Shown here: in pieces, positions 6,264 to 14,553 of the stretch
Layout: the number at the start of each line of letters is the position of its first letter
How positions within the stretch are numbered: the first letter of the stretch is position 1
Assembly: GCA_959608625.1 (NCBI GenBank)
Contig: CAUHQV010000045.1
Location: 1-17,617, forward strand
DNA length: 17,617 bases
Direction: 5' to 3'
From: an uncultured Flavobacteriales bacterium
GTDB lineage: Bacteria; Bacteroidota; Bacteroidia; Flavobacteriales; UBA1820
Made by a program: the position numbers and the translations under genes
Notes under the pieces: generated by a model
What the model saw: the letters and a program-made list of their open reading frames with translations, nothing else
Told to the model about the DNA's origin: nothing
Database searches by the model: none

Positions 6264-7709
6264 ATGAAACAACTCATTTTTCTGCTTTTTGCCCTCTTAG
6301 CCGGATCGGTAGCGGCTCAGTCATCTCAATCCGGATGCGAAAAGCTACACCCCGAACGTACTGTGGTGGCCGGCCGGCTGAAAAACCTCCGACCTGCCGA
6401 CGGAAGGGTGGTGACCGTGAATTACTGCGACCCGTTGGATAATAAGGACAAAATTGCCCGGGAAGTGTCGCCGGACGGGACATTCCATACTTCCTATCCG
6501 ATGTGCTTCGCCCAGAACATCACGGTCAATTACGGAGGGCGGTTCATCAACCTCTTCGTCCATCCGTCCGATTCGGTATTCGTCGAGATCGATATGGACC
6601 GTTATCGGGACGGGGGATTCGACGGAGTGATCGCTTCAGGCAGCCATGCGGATATCAACAACCAACTGCCCGCTTTTTACGACTACATGTGCCGCCTGCC
6701 CATTCCAAAGTTCGATCTTACCTTGCCACCCGATGAATTCACGGCCAGTTTGAATGGTTTTTTAAAACAGGCTCACGATTCCATCGACCGTTATGCACGG
6801 GAAAAGGGGCTTCCGCCTTCCCTGGCGGAGTGGGGAAAACGCGACTTGAAATACGCCTATGCCAATTATATCCTCGACTATGGGGAAGACGATCTCCAGG
6901 CACGCTATAAAGTGTTTTCCGATCCGCTGTTCGACCTGTACGACCCTGCCGGCTTCCAATCGATGATGTTCCCTTACCATCTTTCGGCCCTGGCCCGGAC
7001 GGTCGTACAGAAAACTCCTGAGATCATGGAGGGAGCCCGGGCGATGGATGTCGGAAAGACGCTCGGAGCGGGACTGAAAGAATACCTGAAACTGCCTCCT
7101 TCGCTCACACGGGATTATATGCTGTACAGTTTTCTGGAACAGGTAGCTAAAATGCAACCCGGAGTGGCGGACAGCCTTCCCGAAGGCGTTTTTTCGGATG
7201 CTTATTTCTTGCGAAAACTGCGGGAAAAGGCCGTCCCCGCCGTGGCGGAATATAAAGGAACTCCCTTGAAAGGCGTGTCCTATTTGGCGGAAGGAAATAA
7301 GATACAGGAAGTCCCGAGAGCCAATGTCGTCGCTTACCTGGCGGCAAAGTATCCCGGGAAGGTGCTTTACATCGATGTATATGCCACCTGGTGCGGGCCT
7401 TGCCGGGCGGAATTCGCCCCGGCCAAGGAACTCCACAAATTGTTTGCCGGTAAGGACGTAGTGTTCGTCAACCTCTGCCTCTCGTCCGATACAGGTAAAT
7501 GGGTCGAGACGGTGAAACAGATGGATATCGAAGGCGAGAACTATTATTTCGATGCGGATGCGACGGGGTTGTTTATGTCTGCCTATGGCCTATCGGGCTA
7601 TCCGAGCTATATGCTGGTGGATAAAAGCGGGCGGGTGGTAACCAACAAAGCACCACGGCCTTCGAATATCACTTCGGCGGCTGAGGCCATAAACGCTTTG
7701 CTGAAATAG
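6264..7709 (+). CDS. Secreted thioredoxin-fold (TlpA-like) protein
   Basis: This 481-residue envelope protein has a Sec signal peptide (hydrophobic 3-16, likely cut after AAA-type residues near 18; no lipobox). A long N-terminal region (about 30-340) follows, with no motif I recognise. The C-terminal thioredoxin-like domain (about 350-481) contains the redox motif WCGPC at 376-380 and the cis-proline segment GYPSY (P447). It is probably a periplasmic disulfide reductase or oxidoreductase; the partner is unknown. It differs from the three TlpA-like proteins at 9785-13293: it is longer, is on the opposite strand, and lacks their PDFSLTD-type lead-in. It has its own promoter-like box and terminator, so it is probably monocistronic. 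The start at 6264 is chosen for the signal peptide. Confidence 0.85.
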   Translation: MKQLIFLLFALLAGSVAAQSSQSGCEKLHPERTVVAGRLKNLRPADGRVVTVNYCDPLDNKDKIAREVSPDGTFHTSYPMCFAQNITVNYGGRFINLFVHPSDSVFVEIDMDRYRDGGFDGVIASGSHADINNQLPAFYDYMCRLPIPKFDLTLPPDEFTASLNGFLKQAHDSIDRYAREKGLPPSLAEWGKRDLKYAYANYILDYGEDDLQARYKVFSDPLFDLYDPAGFQSMMFPYHLSALARTVVQKTPEIMEGARAMDVGKTLGAGLKEYLKLPPSLTRDYMLYSFLEQVAKMQPGVADSLPEGVFSDAYFLRKLREKAVPAVAEYKGTPLKGVSYLAEGNKIQEVPRANVVAYLAAKYPGKVLYIDVYATWCGPCRAEFAPAKELHKLFAGKDVVFVNLCLSSDTGKWVETVKQMDIEGENYYFDADATGLFMSAYGLSGYPSYMLVDKSGRVVTNKAPRPSNITSAAEAINALLK

Positions 7710-7728
7710 GAAATTATCCCTTATACGT

Positions 7729-7764
7729 AAAAAGCCGCGCCCTTTCGGGCGCGGCTTTGTTTTT
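7729..7764. terminator. Bidirectional terminator between convergent genes
   Basis: The perfect 12-bp stem AAAGCCGCGCCC (7731-7742) / GGGCGCGGCTTT (7747-7758), with loop TTTC, is followed by GTTTTTA on the plus strand and by a TTTTT run on the minus strand. It can end both the thioredoxin-fold gene (stop at 7709) and kdnB (stop at 7781). Confidence 0.92.
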
Positions 7765-7780
7765 ATAGAAGCGAATACGT

Positions 7781-8860
7781 TTACATTTTGCTGTAAAGTT
7801 CGCGCATTTTCTCCGGGGTCATGATCTTCTGCCAATCTTTACCCAGGCAGTTTTCCCAGAGGGGAACCATACCGGAAGATACCTTTATCATCAGGTTCAT
7901 CTGCTCCTCGGTGGCGTCTTTGCATACACCGCGCGGAAGGTCGATCTGCCATTTGTCGATCATCTTGTGGAAATTGGCCACTCCTTCGGGATATATTTCC
8001 GACAGTTGATTGAATGCGATGCAGCATCCTTCGCCGTGGCGTACGCCGTATACGACGGCCAGCCCGTAGCTGAGGGCATGCGCGGCACCCACCTGCGAGT
8101 AAGCGATGCTCATCCCGCCCATCCAGGAAGCCATCATCAGGTCTTCGTCGCACTGTGCAGTCCAGGTGTCGGTGCCGAGGAAAGCTTTGAGACACATTTC
8201 CTGGGCCTTTTCACCATATGCTTTAGAGAAAGCGTTCAGGTAGGAACCGTTGAGGGATTCCACGCAGTGGATATAATTGTCCATACCAGTGAAGAAACGC
8301 TGGTTTTTCGGCACGTCGTGGATCAGTTCCGGATCGAGCAGTACCTGGTCGAAAGGGGTATAGTCGGAGTTGAGCCCCAATTTCTTTTCCGGGCCGATCA
8401 GCACGGCCGTACGGGATACTTCCGCGCCCGTTCCCGAAAGAGTAGGGATGGCCATGTGGAAAATGCCGGGTACTTTTATCAGATCCCAGCCCTGGTAGTC
8501 GGCCGCCGAGCCGGGGTTGGTCATCATCAGGGCGACAGCCTTAGCGATATCCATCGTAGCGCCGCCGCCTACGCCGATCACACCCGATACTTCGCCGAAT
8601 TTACTCTTCAGGTAATCGCGCAACTCGTCTACCTGCCAGGTGGAAGGTTCGTGCGGGTTGACGTCCACAAATACAATCTCGTCCTTTCCATGAAGGGGAA
8701 AACGGGATACGAATTCTTTTTTCCCGTTGAAGAAATTGTCGATAAAAAATATAAACGGGGCATCGCCTTTGCGGTGCGGCTCCAGGATCTCACCGACCTG
8801 ATCCAGGCTTCCGCGGCCGAAGCATACACGCGATACCTGGGGAAAATTTCTGAATTTCAT
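7781..8860 (-). CDS. kdnB: Iron-containing alcohol dehydrogenase, probable Kdo 8-oxidase KdnB
   Basis: This is a group III (iron-type) alcohol dehydrogenase. The likely reaction is NAD-dependent oxidation of the C8 hydroxyl of Kdo, giving the aldehyde that KdnA aminates, the first step to Kdo8N. The 359-residue protein has the nucleotide-binding GGGATMD (98-104), the PTLSGTGAE segment (139-147) and metal ligands expected at D194, H198 (MDNYIHCVES), H261 (AAHALSYG) and H275 (VRHGEG). The specific KdnB call rests on resemblance to Shewanella KdnB and on kdsB and kdnA in the same gene string; without that context it would only be an iron alcohol dehydrogenase. It follows kdsB by 74 bp with no terminator between them, and ends at the bidirectional terminator. 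Confidence 0.82.
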   Translation of the reverse strand: MKFRNFPQVSRVCFGRGSLDQVGEILEPHRKGDAPFIFFIDNFFNGKKEFVSRFPLHGKDEIVFVDVNPHEPSTWQVDELRDYLKSKFGEVSGVIGVGGGATMDIAKAVALMMTNPGSAADYQGWDLIKVPGIFHMAIPTLSGTGAEVSRTAVLIGPEKKLGLNSDYTPFDQVLLDPELIHDVPKNQRFFTGMDNYIHCVESLNGSYLNAFSKAYGEKAQEMCLKAFLGTDTWTAQCDEDLMMASWMGGMSIAYSQVGAAHALSYGLAVVYGVRHGEGCCIAFNQLSEIYPEGVANFHKMIDKWQIDLPRGVCKDATEEQMNLMIKVSSGMVPLWENCLGKDWQKIMTPEKMRELYSKM

Positions 8861-8934
8861 GATTTATGCATTTTTTGATTTGTATTCGATTTATCGGGAC
8901 ATTGCAATGAGAGACTCCCCGTACACCTAAAAGT

Positions 8935-9681
8935 TCAGCCTTCCGGATGGAGTTTTGCAAAGAGCGCCTTGGCGTTGACCAGGTCTTCGGGAGTATCGAC
9001 CTCCAGGCTTACGAACGAAGACTCCACCATTTTAATGTGTTTGCCGTACTCCAGATAGCGGATGCACTCTATTTTTTCGGCCAGTTCGTTCTGCCGCGCG
9101 TTTTCGCGGGCGAAATCGAGCAGGGATTGCCGGCGGAAGGCGTAAACGCCTACATGTTCGTAGTATTTGACAGACGGGGATTCTGCGCGGTTGTAGGGGA
9201 TGGGAGACCGGGAAAAATAAAGCGCAAAATTGTCCTTATCCATTACGACCTTTACATAGTTGGGGTCGTCGATGAAAGCGGGATTTTTTATTTCCTGCAC
9301 CATTGAGGCGAGGTCTATCCGGGCGGCATCCGGGCCATTAAAGACTGCTATCAGGCTTTCCAGCGGCTCCCGGGTGACGAAAGGTTCGTCGCCCTGTATA
9401 TTGACCACGATATCGCAGTCTATCCCCTCTACGGCCTCGGCTATCCGGTCGGAACCCGTTTCATGGTGTTTGACACTCCGTATCACCTTTCCTCCGTTGT
9501 CGCGAACGGCTTTTTCTATCCCGTCGTGGTTAGTCACCACATACACGTCGTCGAAAAGGCCGGTGGCTATGGCGGCGTCGTACGTGCGGGCGATTACAGG
9601 CTTGCCGCAAAGGTCGGCGAGCATTTTGCCTTCGAAGCGCGATGAGTCGTAACGCGCAGGGATCATGGCTATTATCTTCAT
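8935..9681 (-). CDS. kdsB: CMP-Kdo / CMP-Kdo8N synthetase KdsB
   Basis: This cytidylyltransferase activates the eight-carbon sugar with CTP to the CMP-sugar used by the Kdo transferase in LPS assembly. The 248-residue length is normal. Motifs are MIPARYDSSRFEGK (6-19) for nucleotide binding, NIQGDEP (94-100), RSPIPYNR, HVGVYAFR and the terminal VDTPEDL. With kdnA and kdnB in the same string, the natural substrate is probably the 8-amino sugar Kdo8N, as for the Shewanella enzyme; this is inference. GAGG lies just before the ATG. A strong terminator upstream (9736-9763) suggests a separate promoter; TACCTTTA on the minus strand (9714-9707) is a seven-of-eight match to the -7 box but lacks a -33 element. 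Confidence 0.93.
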   Translation of the reverse strand: MKIIAMIPARYDSSRFEGKMLADLCGKPVIARTYDAAIATGLFDDVYVVTNHDGIEKAVRDNGGKVIRSVKHHETGSDRIAEAVEGIDCDIVVNIQGDEPFVTREPLESLIAVFNGPDAARIDLASMVQEIKNPAFIDDPNYVKVVMDKDNFALYFSRSPIPYNRAESPSVKYYEHVGVYAFRRQSLLDFARENARQNELAEKIECIRYLEYGKHIKMVESSFVSLEVDTPEDLVNAKALFAKLHPEG

Positions 9682-9735
9682 ATTCCTCTATACTTCAAAC
9701 GTCCCCTAAAGGTACGATAAAACTGGGACAAATAT

Positions 9736-9763
9736 AAAAAAGGCAGGTGAAATATCACCTGCC
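9736..9763 (-). terminator. Terminator between the third TlpA-like gene and kdsB
   Basis: On the minus strand a perfect 9-bp stem GGCAGGTGA/TCACCTGCC with loop TATT is followed by six T. It lies 21 bp after the stop of the TlpA-like gene at 9785 and splits the six-gene string into at least two transcription units. Confidence 0.9.
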
Positions 9764-9784
9764 TCATATCCCGGGATAAAGGGG

Positions 9785-10951
9785 TTATTTAAAAATCTCT
9801 GCCAGGCGTTCTGCCAACGGATCGGGAGCGTTTTGGTCATATCCTACTTCTTTAAGCACGATCTTACCTTCCGGATCCACCAGAAATTTGGTCGGTACGC
9901 CTTGCAAGCCGTAAATGGTAGGAAGAGCGCTTCCGCTCTCGCTCAGGGACAGGTTGACATTGCGCCAGGTAATCCCGTCTTCTTTGATGGCCTTTGCCAG
10001 GTTCGCTTCTTTATCGTTTACCGCCAGACCGAGGATGTGGAAGCCTTTGTCTTTGTACTTCGCATACAATTTGACAAGGCTGGGATTGCTCTGCCGGCAC
10101 GGGCCGCACCAGGAACCCCAGAAGTCGATGAGTACCCATTGTCCGCGGTAGTCCGAAAGGCTGACCTCCTTCCCTTGGGTGTCGGTCAGGGTAAAATCGG
10201 GGGCCATGGAGCCTTCCTCGACTTTCCCGGCAGATACCCTTTCCAATCCGGCGGAAATCCCTTTCCCATACGAAGTATTTTTGTTGTCTTCGGAGAAGGA
10301 ATTGTACAACGCCCTTACCGTATCAACGGGAAGGTATTCCATCATGTCGGATAGGATATAGGCCGAATATCCCTTAGAGGGGTTCGTTTTTACGTATCCG
10401 AGCGCCGAAGTGAAATAATCGCGTTGAACCTCTCCCATTTTGACCGAAACATCCATCAGGGCGGAAGTGTCGGATTTTTCGATAGCATCCATGTATTGAT
10501 TGCGCAGGGACATGAATTTGTCGGTCAGTTTGCGCAGGGTATCGTAAGAAGGTTCGTCGTACATGCCCCCGGTGGTTTGCGTGACGGAATAATCGGCCGC
10601 TTTGGTCACGATCTTGATGAAGTCCCCGGCATTGTTGATGAACAGGTCGATGGAATACGGTTCTATGAGCGTGTCTTTTGGATTATAGAACAATACGACC
10701 GTAGAAGGTTCTACGAACGGCTGGGACAGTTGTATTTTCTGGTTTTCCGCAGAGAATACAATCAGAGTATCGACGTCTAAGATCTGGTTGCCGCCCTTTT
10801 TCAAGTAGCTTACCGCCAGCGTATCGCCGGCTTGGGATCCGTCGATGAAAGCTTCCACGCCCCAGTTTCCTTTGGGAGGAAACGAGGTGCAGGAAACTGC
10901 CACGATGGCCGCAATCAGGGTCGCGGCTAATACTTTACACTTGTTTTTCAT
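9785..10951 (-). CDS. TlpA-like thioredoxin-fold lipoprotein, active site WCGPC
   Basis: This 388-residue protein is a predicted lipoprotein: the signal peptide ends in the lipobox AVSC (C21). An N-terminal beta-rich region (about 30-125), like the DUF4369-type domains found in many Bacteroidota thioredoxins, is followed by a helical linker and a C-terminal AhpC/TSA-type thioredoxin domain (about 245-388). That domain has the redox motif WCGPC (281-285) and the cis-proline segment GVPTK (P353). It probably reduces or exchanges disulfides in the envelope. It is the third of three co-oriented paralogs and the most divergent, and its WCGPC motif is the classical one. It starts 65 bp after the preceding paralog, with a small hairpin between, and is closed by a strong terminator. 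Confidence 0.87.
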   Translation of the reverse strand: MKNKCKVLAATLIAAIVAVSCTSFPPKGNWGVEAFIDGSQAGDTLAVSYLKKGGNQILDVDTLIVFSAENQKIQLSQPFVEPSTVVLFYNPKDTLIEPYSIDLFINNAGDFIKIVTKAADYSVTQTTGGMYDEPSYDTLRKLTDKFMSLRNQYMDAIEKSDTSALMDVSVKMGEVQRDYFTSALGYVKTNPSKGYSAYILSDMMEYLPVDTVRALYNSFSEDNKNTSYGKGISAGLERVSAGKVEEGSMAPDFTLTDTQGKEVSLSDYRGQWVLIDFWGSWCGPCRQSNPSLVKLYAKYKDKGFHILGLAVNDKEANLAKAIKEDGITWRNVNLSLSESGSALPTIYGLQGVPTKFLVDPEGKIVLKEVGYDQNAPDPLAERLAEIFK

Positions 10952-10989
10952 GATCGTTGGGCTTCGCCCGTTTTAATTAATGTTTTGTG

Positions 10990-11007
10990 AAAAGGCCCTG
11001 CCGGGCC
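10990..11007 (-). terminator. Possible weak terminator or attenuator between two TlpA-like genes
   Basis: On the minus strand the stem GGCCC-GGCA-GGGCC is followed by TTTT, 9 bp after the stop of the gene at 11017. The 5-bp GC stem and short T run suggest partial termination. A second small hairpin, GGGC-gaa-GCCC (10959-10969), sits just before the next ATG. Confidence 0.4.
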
Positions 11008-11016
11008 ATGGTCGGG

Positions 11017-12168
11017 TTATTTTACATAGGTTTCCCCGAGGGATTCCACCATTTTCAACACGATGGGATCGTCCGTTTCATGGTAGCCTACGGAGATCAC
11101 GGAGATATTTCCTTCGGGATCTACCAGTATTTTGGTCGGGTAACCGGCTACGTTGTATTTGGCAGGAAGTTCGCTGCCTCCTTCGTTCATTTCCAGGTTT
11201 GCGTGCTTCCAGGTGAGGTGATCGTCAACGATAGCCTTTTTCCAGGCATCTTCCTTGTCGCGGGCAGCCAGGCCTATAATCTCGAAGTCCTTACCGCCGT
11301 ATTTTTCATACAGATCGACCAACGAAGGATTGCCCCGGCGGCACCAGATACACCATGACCCCCAGAAATCGAGCAGTACCCATTTTCCGCGAAAATCCGA
11401 CAGTTTCAGGTTTTTGCCGTCTATATCCGTAAGCGAAAAGTCGGGTGCGGGCTTGCCAGGCTGGATGGCTTTGATGGATACAAATTTATCGGCTATCTGT
11501 TTGCCGTATTTGGAAGCTTTTACATCGGCCGTGAAAGCGTTGAAAAGAGGTTCGATCTCTTTCAGGTCGTCGCGCAGCATGCCGGCGAGCAGGGCGGCAG
11601 AGTAGATGCTTTGCGGGTTTTCGGCGATGTATTTTTTCTGGAGATCCTTGACTTCCGTCCACATTTTACGCACGTCCTGCATCAGGGAATCGGCCTTCGC
11701 CTTGTCCTTGTTCTTGGAAGCGTCCTGATAAGCCAGGAATTTGCGGTAAGCTTCTGCATTTTTGATCTCGATGGACTGGATAAGGGCATTGTCGAAAACG
11801 CCGCCCGCCTTTGTAGCAAAAGCCAGGTCTTCTACAGTAGGGGCAGACATTTTCAAAGTTTGAGGAGCGTCTATAAACAGTCCGTTACCCATTTGAGGTT
11901 TCTTTTCCCCGGGAGCCATGTACGAAACGTTCAGGGAAAAAGGTTCGGTATACGCTTTTTTGAAGGTAACCTTTTCCCCGTCCTTTTTCAGGGTAATGGT
12001 GTCGGTGAAATTATCCGACAGGTCTTTCGACCGGAAGATGTACTTTCCGCCCACTTTGGCGTCCTTGAAAGAGAGTTCGATCTTATAATCTTTGCCCTGG
12101 GCGGCTGCTCCCAGGGATACGAATGCCACCAGAAATACAGTGGCCAATAATTTAAGTGTATTTTTCAT
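11017..12168 (-). CDS. TlpA-like thioredoxin-fold secreted protein, unusual active site WCIWC
   Basis: This 383-residue protein has a Sec signal peptide (hydrophobic 6-19, then GAAAQG; no lipobox), so it is probably free in the periplasm, unlike its two neighbours. The domain order matches theirs: a beta-rich N-terminal region (about 27-115), a helical linker rich in lysine and aspartate (about 135-205), then a thioredoxin domain (about 238-383). Its redox motif is WCIWC (272-276), with a bulky tryptophan where proline is usual. The cis-proline is P344 in GYPTK. The protein is closely related to the one at 12187-13293: the segment starting FSLTDIDGKN and running to GKWV is identical in both, and the DNA there differs at only a few positions. 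The gap to that gene is 18 bp, so they should be cotranscribed. Confidence 0.87.
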   Translation of the reverse strand: MKNTLKLLATVFLVAFVSLGAAAQGKDYKIELSFKDAKVGGKYIFRSKDLSDNFTDTITLKKDGEKVTFKKAYTEPFSLNVSYMAPGEKKPQMGNGLFIDAPQTLKMSAPTVEDLAFATKAGGVFDNALIQSIEIKNAEAYRKFLAYQDASKNKDKAKADSLMQDVRKMWTEVKDLQKKYIAENPQSIYSAALLAGMLRDDLKEIEPLFNAFTADVKASKYGKQIADKFVSIKAIQPGKPAPDFSLTDIDGKNLKLSDFRGKWVLLDFWGSWCIWCRRGNPSLVDLYEKYGGKDFEIIGLAARDKEDAWKKAIVDDHLTWKHANLEMNEGGSELPAKYNVAGYPTKILVDPEGNISVISVGYHETDDPIVLKMVESLGETYVK

Positions 12169-12186
12169 ACCGGTTGATTTTATCTG

Positions 12187-13293
12187 TTATTTATTCAGTT
12201 CTTCTGTTACTTTGCGGATGACCGGATCGGCTGTTTTGTGGTAACCCCGGGAAATGACGGAGATATTCCCTTGCGGGTCGATCAGGATTTTGGTCGGAAA
12301 TAAAGATACATTGAATTTGTCTAATATGTCCCGCTCGTTTTCTGTTTCCGACAGATTGATTTGTGGCCAAGTAAGGTTGTCTTCGGCAATGGCTTCTTTC
12401 AGTTTTTCCCGCTTGTCCCGGGCGGCAAAGCCGATGACCTCCAACCCCTTGTCTTTGTACTTCCCGTAGAGTTCGACCAGGGCAGGATTGCTATTCCTGC
12501 ATGGCTTGCACCAGGAACCCCAAAAATCGAGGATGACCCATTTTCCGCGGAAATCCGACAGTTTGAGATTTTTACCGTCTATATCCGTGAGCGAAAAATT
12601 GGGTGCAGGCTGTTCCGGACGGACTTTTATCCGTTCACCGATGATTTTCCCATAACGGGAGGCCTTCACTTCGGGAGAGAAAGCCCCATAAATGCGTTCG
12701 GCAACGTCCAGACTGTCGGATAATGTTTCGGCCAGTAAAGCGGCAGAGTAGATGCCCTGCGGGTGGGCCGCGGCATATTGCCGTTTGGCAGCCGCTATAT
12801 CCGCCTGTAATCTGTATATTTCCTGGATCAACGAATCCGTTTTCACAGGGTCCGGCTCGCGAATCTCTTCCATTACGGCCCTATAGCAAGATTTGTAAAG
12901 GCTGTCCAACGAGCATATAGTCGTCCCTTCGAACACTCCGCCCTCCAGGGGAGCAAAGGATAGTGTCCGGAGGCTATCCGCCGTTACGCGGATTGTACCG
13001 ACGGTATCGATAAAAATACGGTCGGTACCGGCAATAGGTTTCTTTTCTCCAGGCCGGATGTAGGTCAGGATCACGAATCCCGGTTCGGTAAAAGGTTTTC
13101 TGAAAGTGATGGTTTCCCCTGCTTTTTTCAAAACAAGGGTATCGGAAAAACTATTTTCCAGATCTTTCGAAGCAAACACGTATTTTCCCCCCGACTGGGT
13201 ATCCGCAACGGATACCGTGACCCTGTATTCATTCGGCGAAGAACAGGCTCCCAGTAGTAAAAAGACGGAGAAAACGATCAATGATGCTTTCAT
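12187..13293 (-). CDS. TlpA-like thioredoxin-fold lipoprotein, active site WCKPC
   Basis: This 368-residue predicted lipoprotein has the lipobox LGAC (C17) after a short hydrophobic signal. A beta-rich N-terminal region (about 22-115) and a helical linker precede the thioredoxin domain (about 225-368), which carries WCKPC (261-265) and the cis-proline P333 in LFPTK. It is a tandem paralog of the gene at 11017-12168, sharing N-terminal patterns (GGKY, FTEP, PGEKKP) as well as the thioredoxin core. Additional cysteines at 127 and 136 in the linker are absent from the paralog. It starts 16 bp after the kdnA stop codon and so is almost certainly in the same transcript as kdnA. It probably acts in envelope disulfide exchange; the substrate is unknown. 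Confidence 0.87.
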   Translation of the reverse strand: MKASLIVFSVFLLLGACSSPNEYRVTVSVADTQSGGKYVFASKDLENSFSDTLVLKKAGETITFRKPFTEPGFVILTYIRPGEKKPIAGTDRIFIDTVGTIRVTADSLRTLSFAPLEGGVFEGTTICSLDSLYKSCYRAVMEEIREPDPVKTDSLIQEIYRLQADIAAAKRQYAAAHPQGIYSAALLAETLSDSLDVAERIYGAFSPEVKASRYGKIIGERIKVRPEQPAPNFSLTDIDGKNLKLSDFRGKWVILDFWGSWCKPCRNSNPALVELYGKYKDKGLEVIGFAARDKREKLKEAIAEDNLTWPQINLSETENERDILDKFNVSLFPTKILIDPQGNISVISRGYHKTADPVIRKVTEELNK

Positions 13294-13309
13294 CGGCGCG
13301 TGTTTGTGG

Positions 13310-14506
13310 TCAAAATACGGTGCGCAGAGCCTTTATCATGGCCTCTGTACGGGCTTTTACATCGTCGTCGCTCCACGAGAGATTGATGGCGGTGGAAATG
13401 TTGCGGGAAATGACATCGTCGGACTGAGGGAACTGCTTCGTCGCGTAGTCCGGCATATTATCCAGTACTTCCTTGGGCAGGCGGTACAACGTGGCCCGCT
13501 CCTTGAGGTGGTACCAGCGGCGGATATAATGCCAGTTATTATTGTAATAGTGGAATACGCCTCCCACGCCATTCTCAGCCAGGGCCTTGGTCGCTTTTTC
13601 GGCTTGCTCGAGGTTTTCCAGCGAGAAGGACAGGAAGGTGGCAATATCGCCTTTCTCGTCCAGTATCCGCCGGAATTTCAGCCGGGGGAATTCTGCCGCC
13701 AAGGCGTCTTTGATGTACTTCTTGATCTGCTGCTGGCGCCGGATGATACCGTCCAGTTTGCGCAACTGGGCCAGGCCGATCGCCGAGGAGAGTTCGCTTA
13801 CCCGGTAGTTGACGCCCAAAAACGGATGCCCTTCCGCGCCACGGTCGTTCCCTTTATGGTCATGCCCGTGGTCTACATAGCCATCCGCTTTGACGGCCAG
13901 TTCATCGTTGTCGGTCACTACTGCGCCGCCTTCGCCCATGGTGATGATCTTGGCGAAGTCGTACGAAAAACAGCCCATTGCGCCGAACGTGCCCAGGTAT
14001 TTGCCTTTATACGTGGAACCCATCGCCTGGCAGGCATCTTCGATCAGGATTAGGTTGTGCTTTTTGCAGATCTGCATCAGTTCCTCGATATGGGCCTGTG
14101 CTCCGCACATATGTACGGGCATTACGGCTTTCGTGCGGGGAGTGATAGCCTTTTCCACCGCCGCCGGGTCGAGGGTGAGGGTATCGTCTATATCCACCAG
14201 GATGGGAATAGCCCCCAGGGCCAGGATGGATTCAAAGGAAGCGACGAAAGTAAAAGTGGGCATGATGACCTCGTCTCCGGCGCCGATCCCGCATACGGCC
14301 AGCGCCGTGGATACGGCGGTCGTCCCGCTGGGGGTGAGCTGGGCATGGCCGGTGCCGAGTTTATCGCACAGGGCCTTTTCGAGTTCCAGGGTTTTGTTGA
14401 CCCCTTTGCGTTGAGCGTCGAATCCGTAACGCATCAGAATACCGGTTTCCATTACATCGAGTACTTCTTTTTTCTCGGATTCATCGAAAGCTTCAAATCC
14501 AGGCAT
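13310..14506 (-). CDS. kdnA: PLP-dependent DegT/DnrJ/EryC1-type transaminase, probable KdnA
   Basis: This sugar aminotransferase of the DegT/DnrJ/EryC1 family probably transfers an amino group from glutamate to the 8-aldehyde of oxidised Kdo, giving Kdo8N. The 398 residues include TPSGTTAVSTAL (58-69), IEDACQAMGS (155-164) with the PLP-contacting aspartate D157, and the Schiff-base lysine K186 in SYDFAKIITMGEGGA. The start MPGFE, the VDHGHDHKGNDRGAE segment (211-225) and the YNNNWHY segment (321-327) recall Shewanella KdnA specifically rather than other sugar aminotransferases, from memory and without alignment. It is the first gene of the minus-strand string and is followed within 16 bp by a TlpA-like gene. 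No Shine-Dalgarno sequence is visible. Assignment to KdnA is supported by kdsB and kdnB downstream. Confidence 0.87.
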   Translation of the reverse strand: MPGFEAFDESEKKEVLDVMETGILMRYGFDAQRKGVNKTLELEKALCDKLGTGHAQLTPSGTTAVSTALAVCGIGAGDEVIMPTFTFVASFESILALGAIPILVDIDDTLTLDPAAVEKAITPRTKAVMPVHMCGAQAHIEELMQICKKHNLILIEDACQAMGSTYKGKYLGTFGAMGCFSYDFAKIITMGEGGAVVTDNDELAVKADGYVDHGHDHKGNDRGAEGHPFLGVNYRVSELSSAIGLAQLRKLDGIIRRQQQIKKYIKDALAAEFPRLKFRRILDEKGDIATFLSFSLENLEQAEKATKALAENGVGGVFHYYNNNWHYIRRWYHLKERATLYRLPKEVLDNMPDYATKQFPQSDDVISRNISTAINLSWSDDDVKARTEAMIKALRTVF

Positions 14507-14553
14507 TTTTTTATGTGTTTTTTATTTTTGTTCGAAAATTAAACTTATTTATG

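Noticed and set aside
6209..6442. A 77-codon open frame starting upstream of the secreted thioredoxin-fold gene
   Set aside because: It overlaps the real gene in another frame. The real gene has a signal peptide and a complete domain; this one has neither.
13106..14053. A 315-codon plus-strand open frame across the first TlpA-like gene and kdnA
   Set aside because: It spans two conserved minus-strand genes and their 16-bp gap, so it is an antisense shadow.
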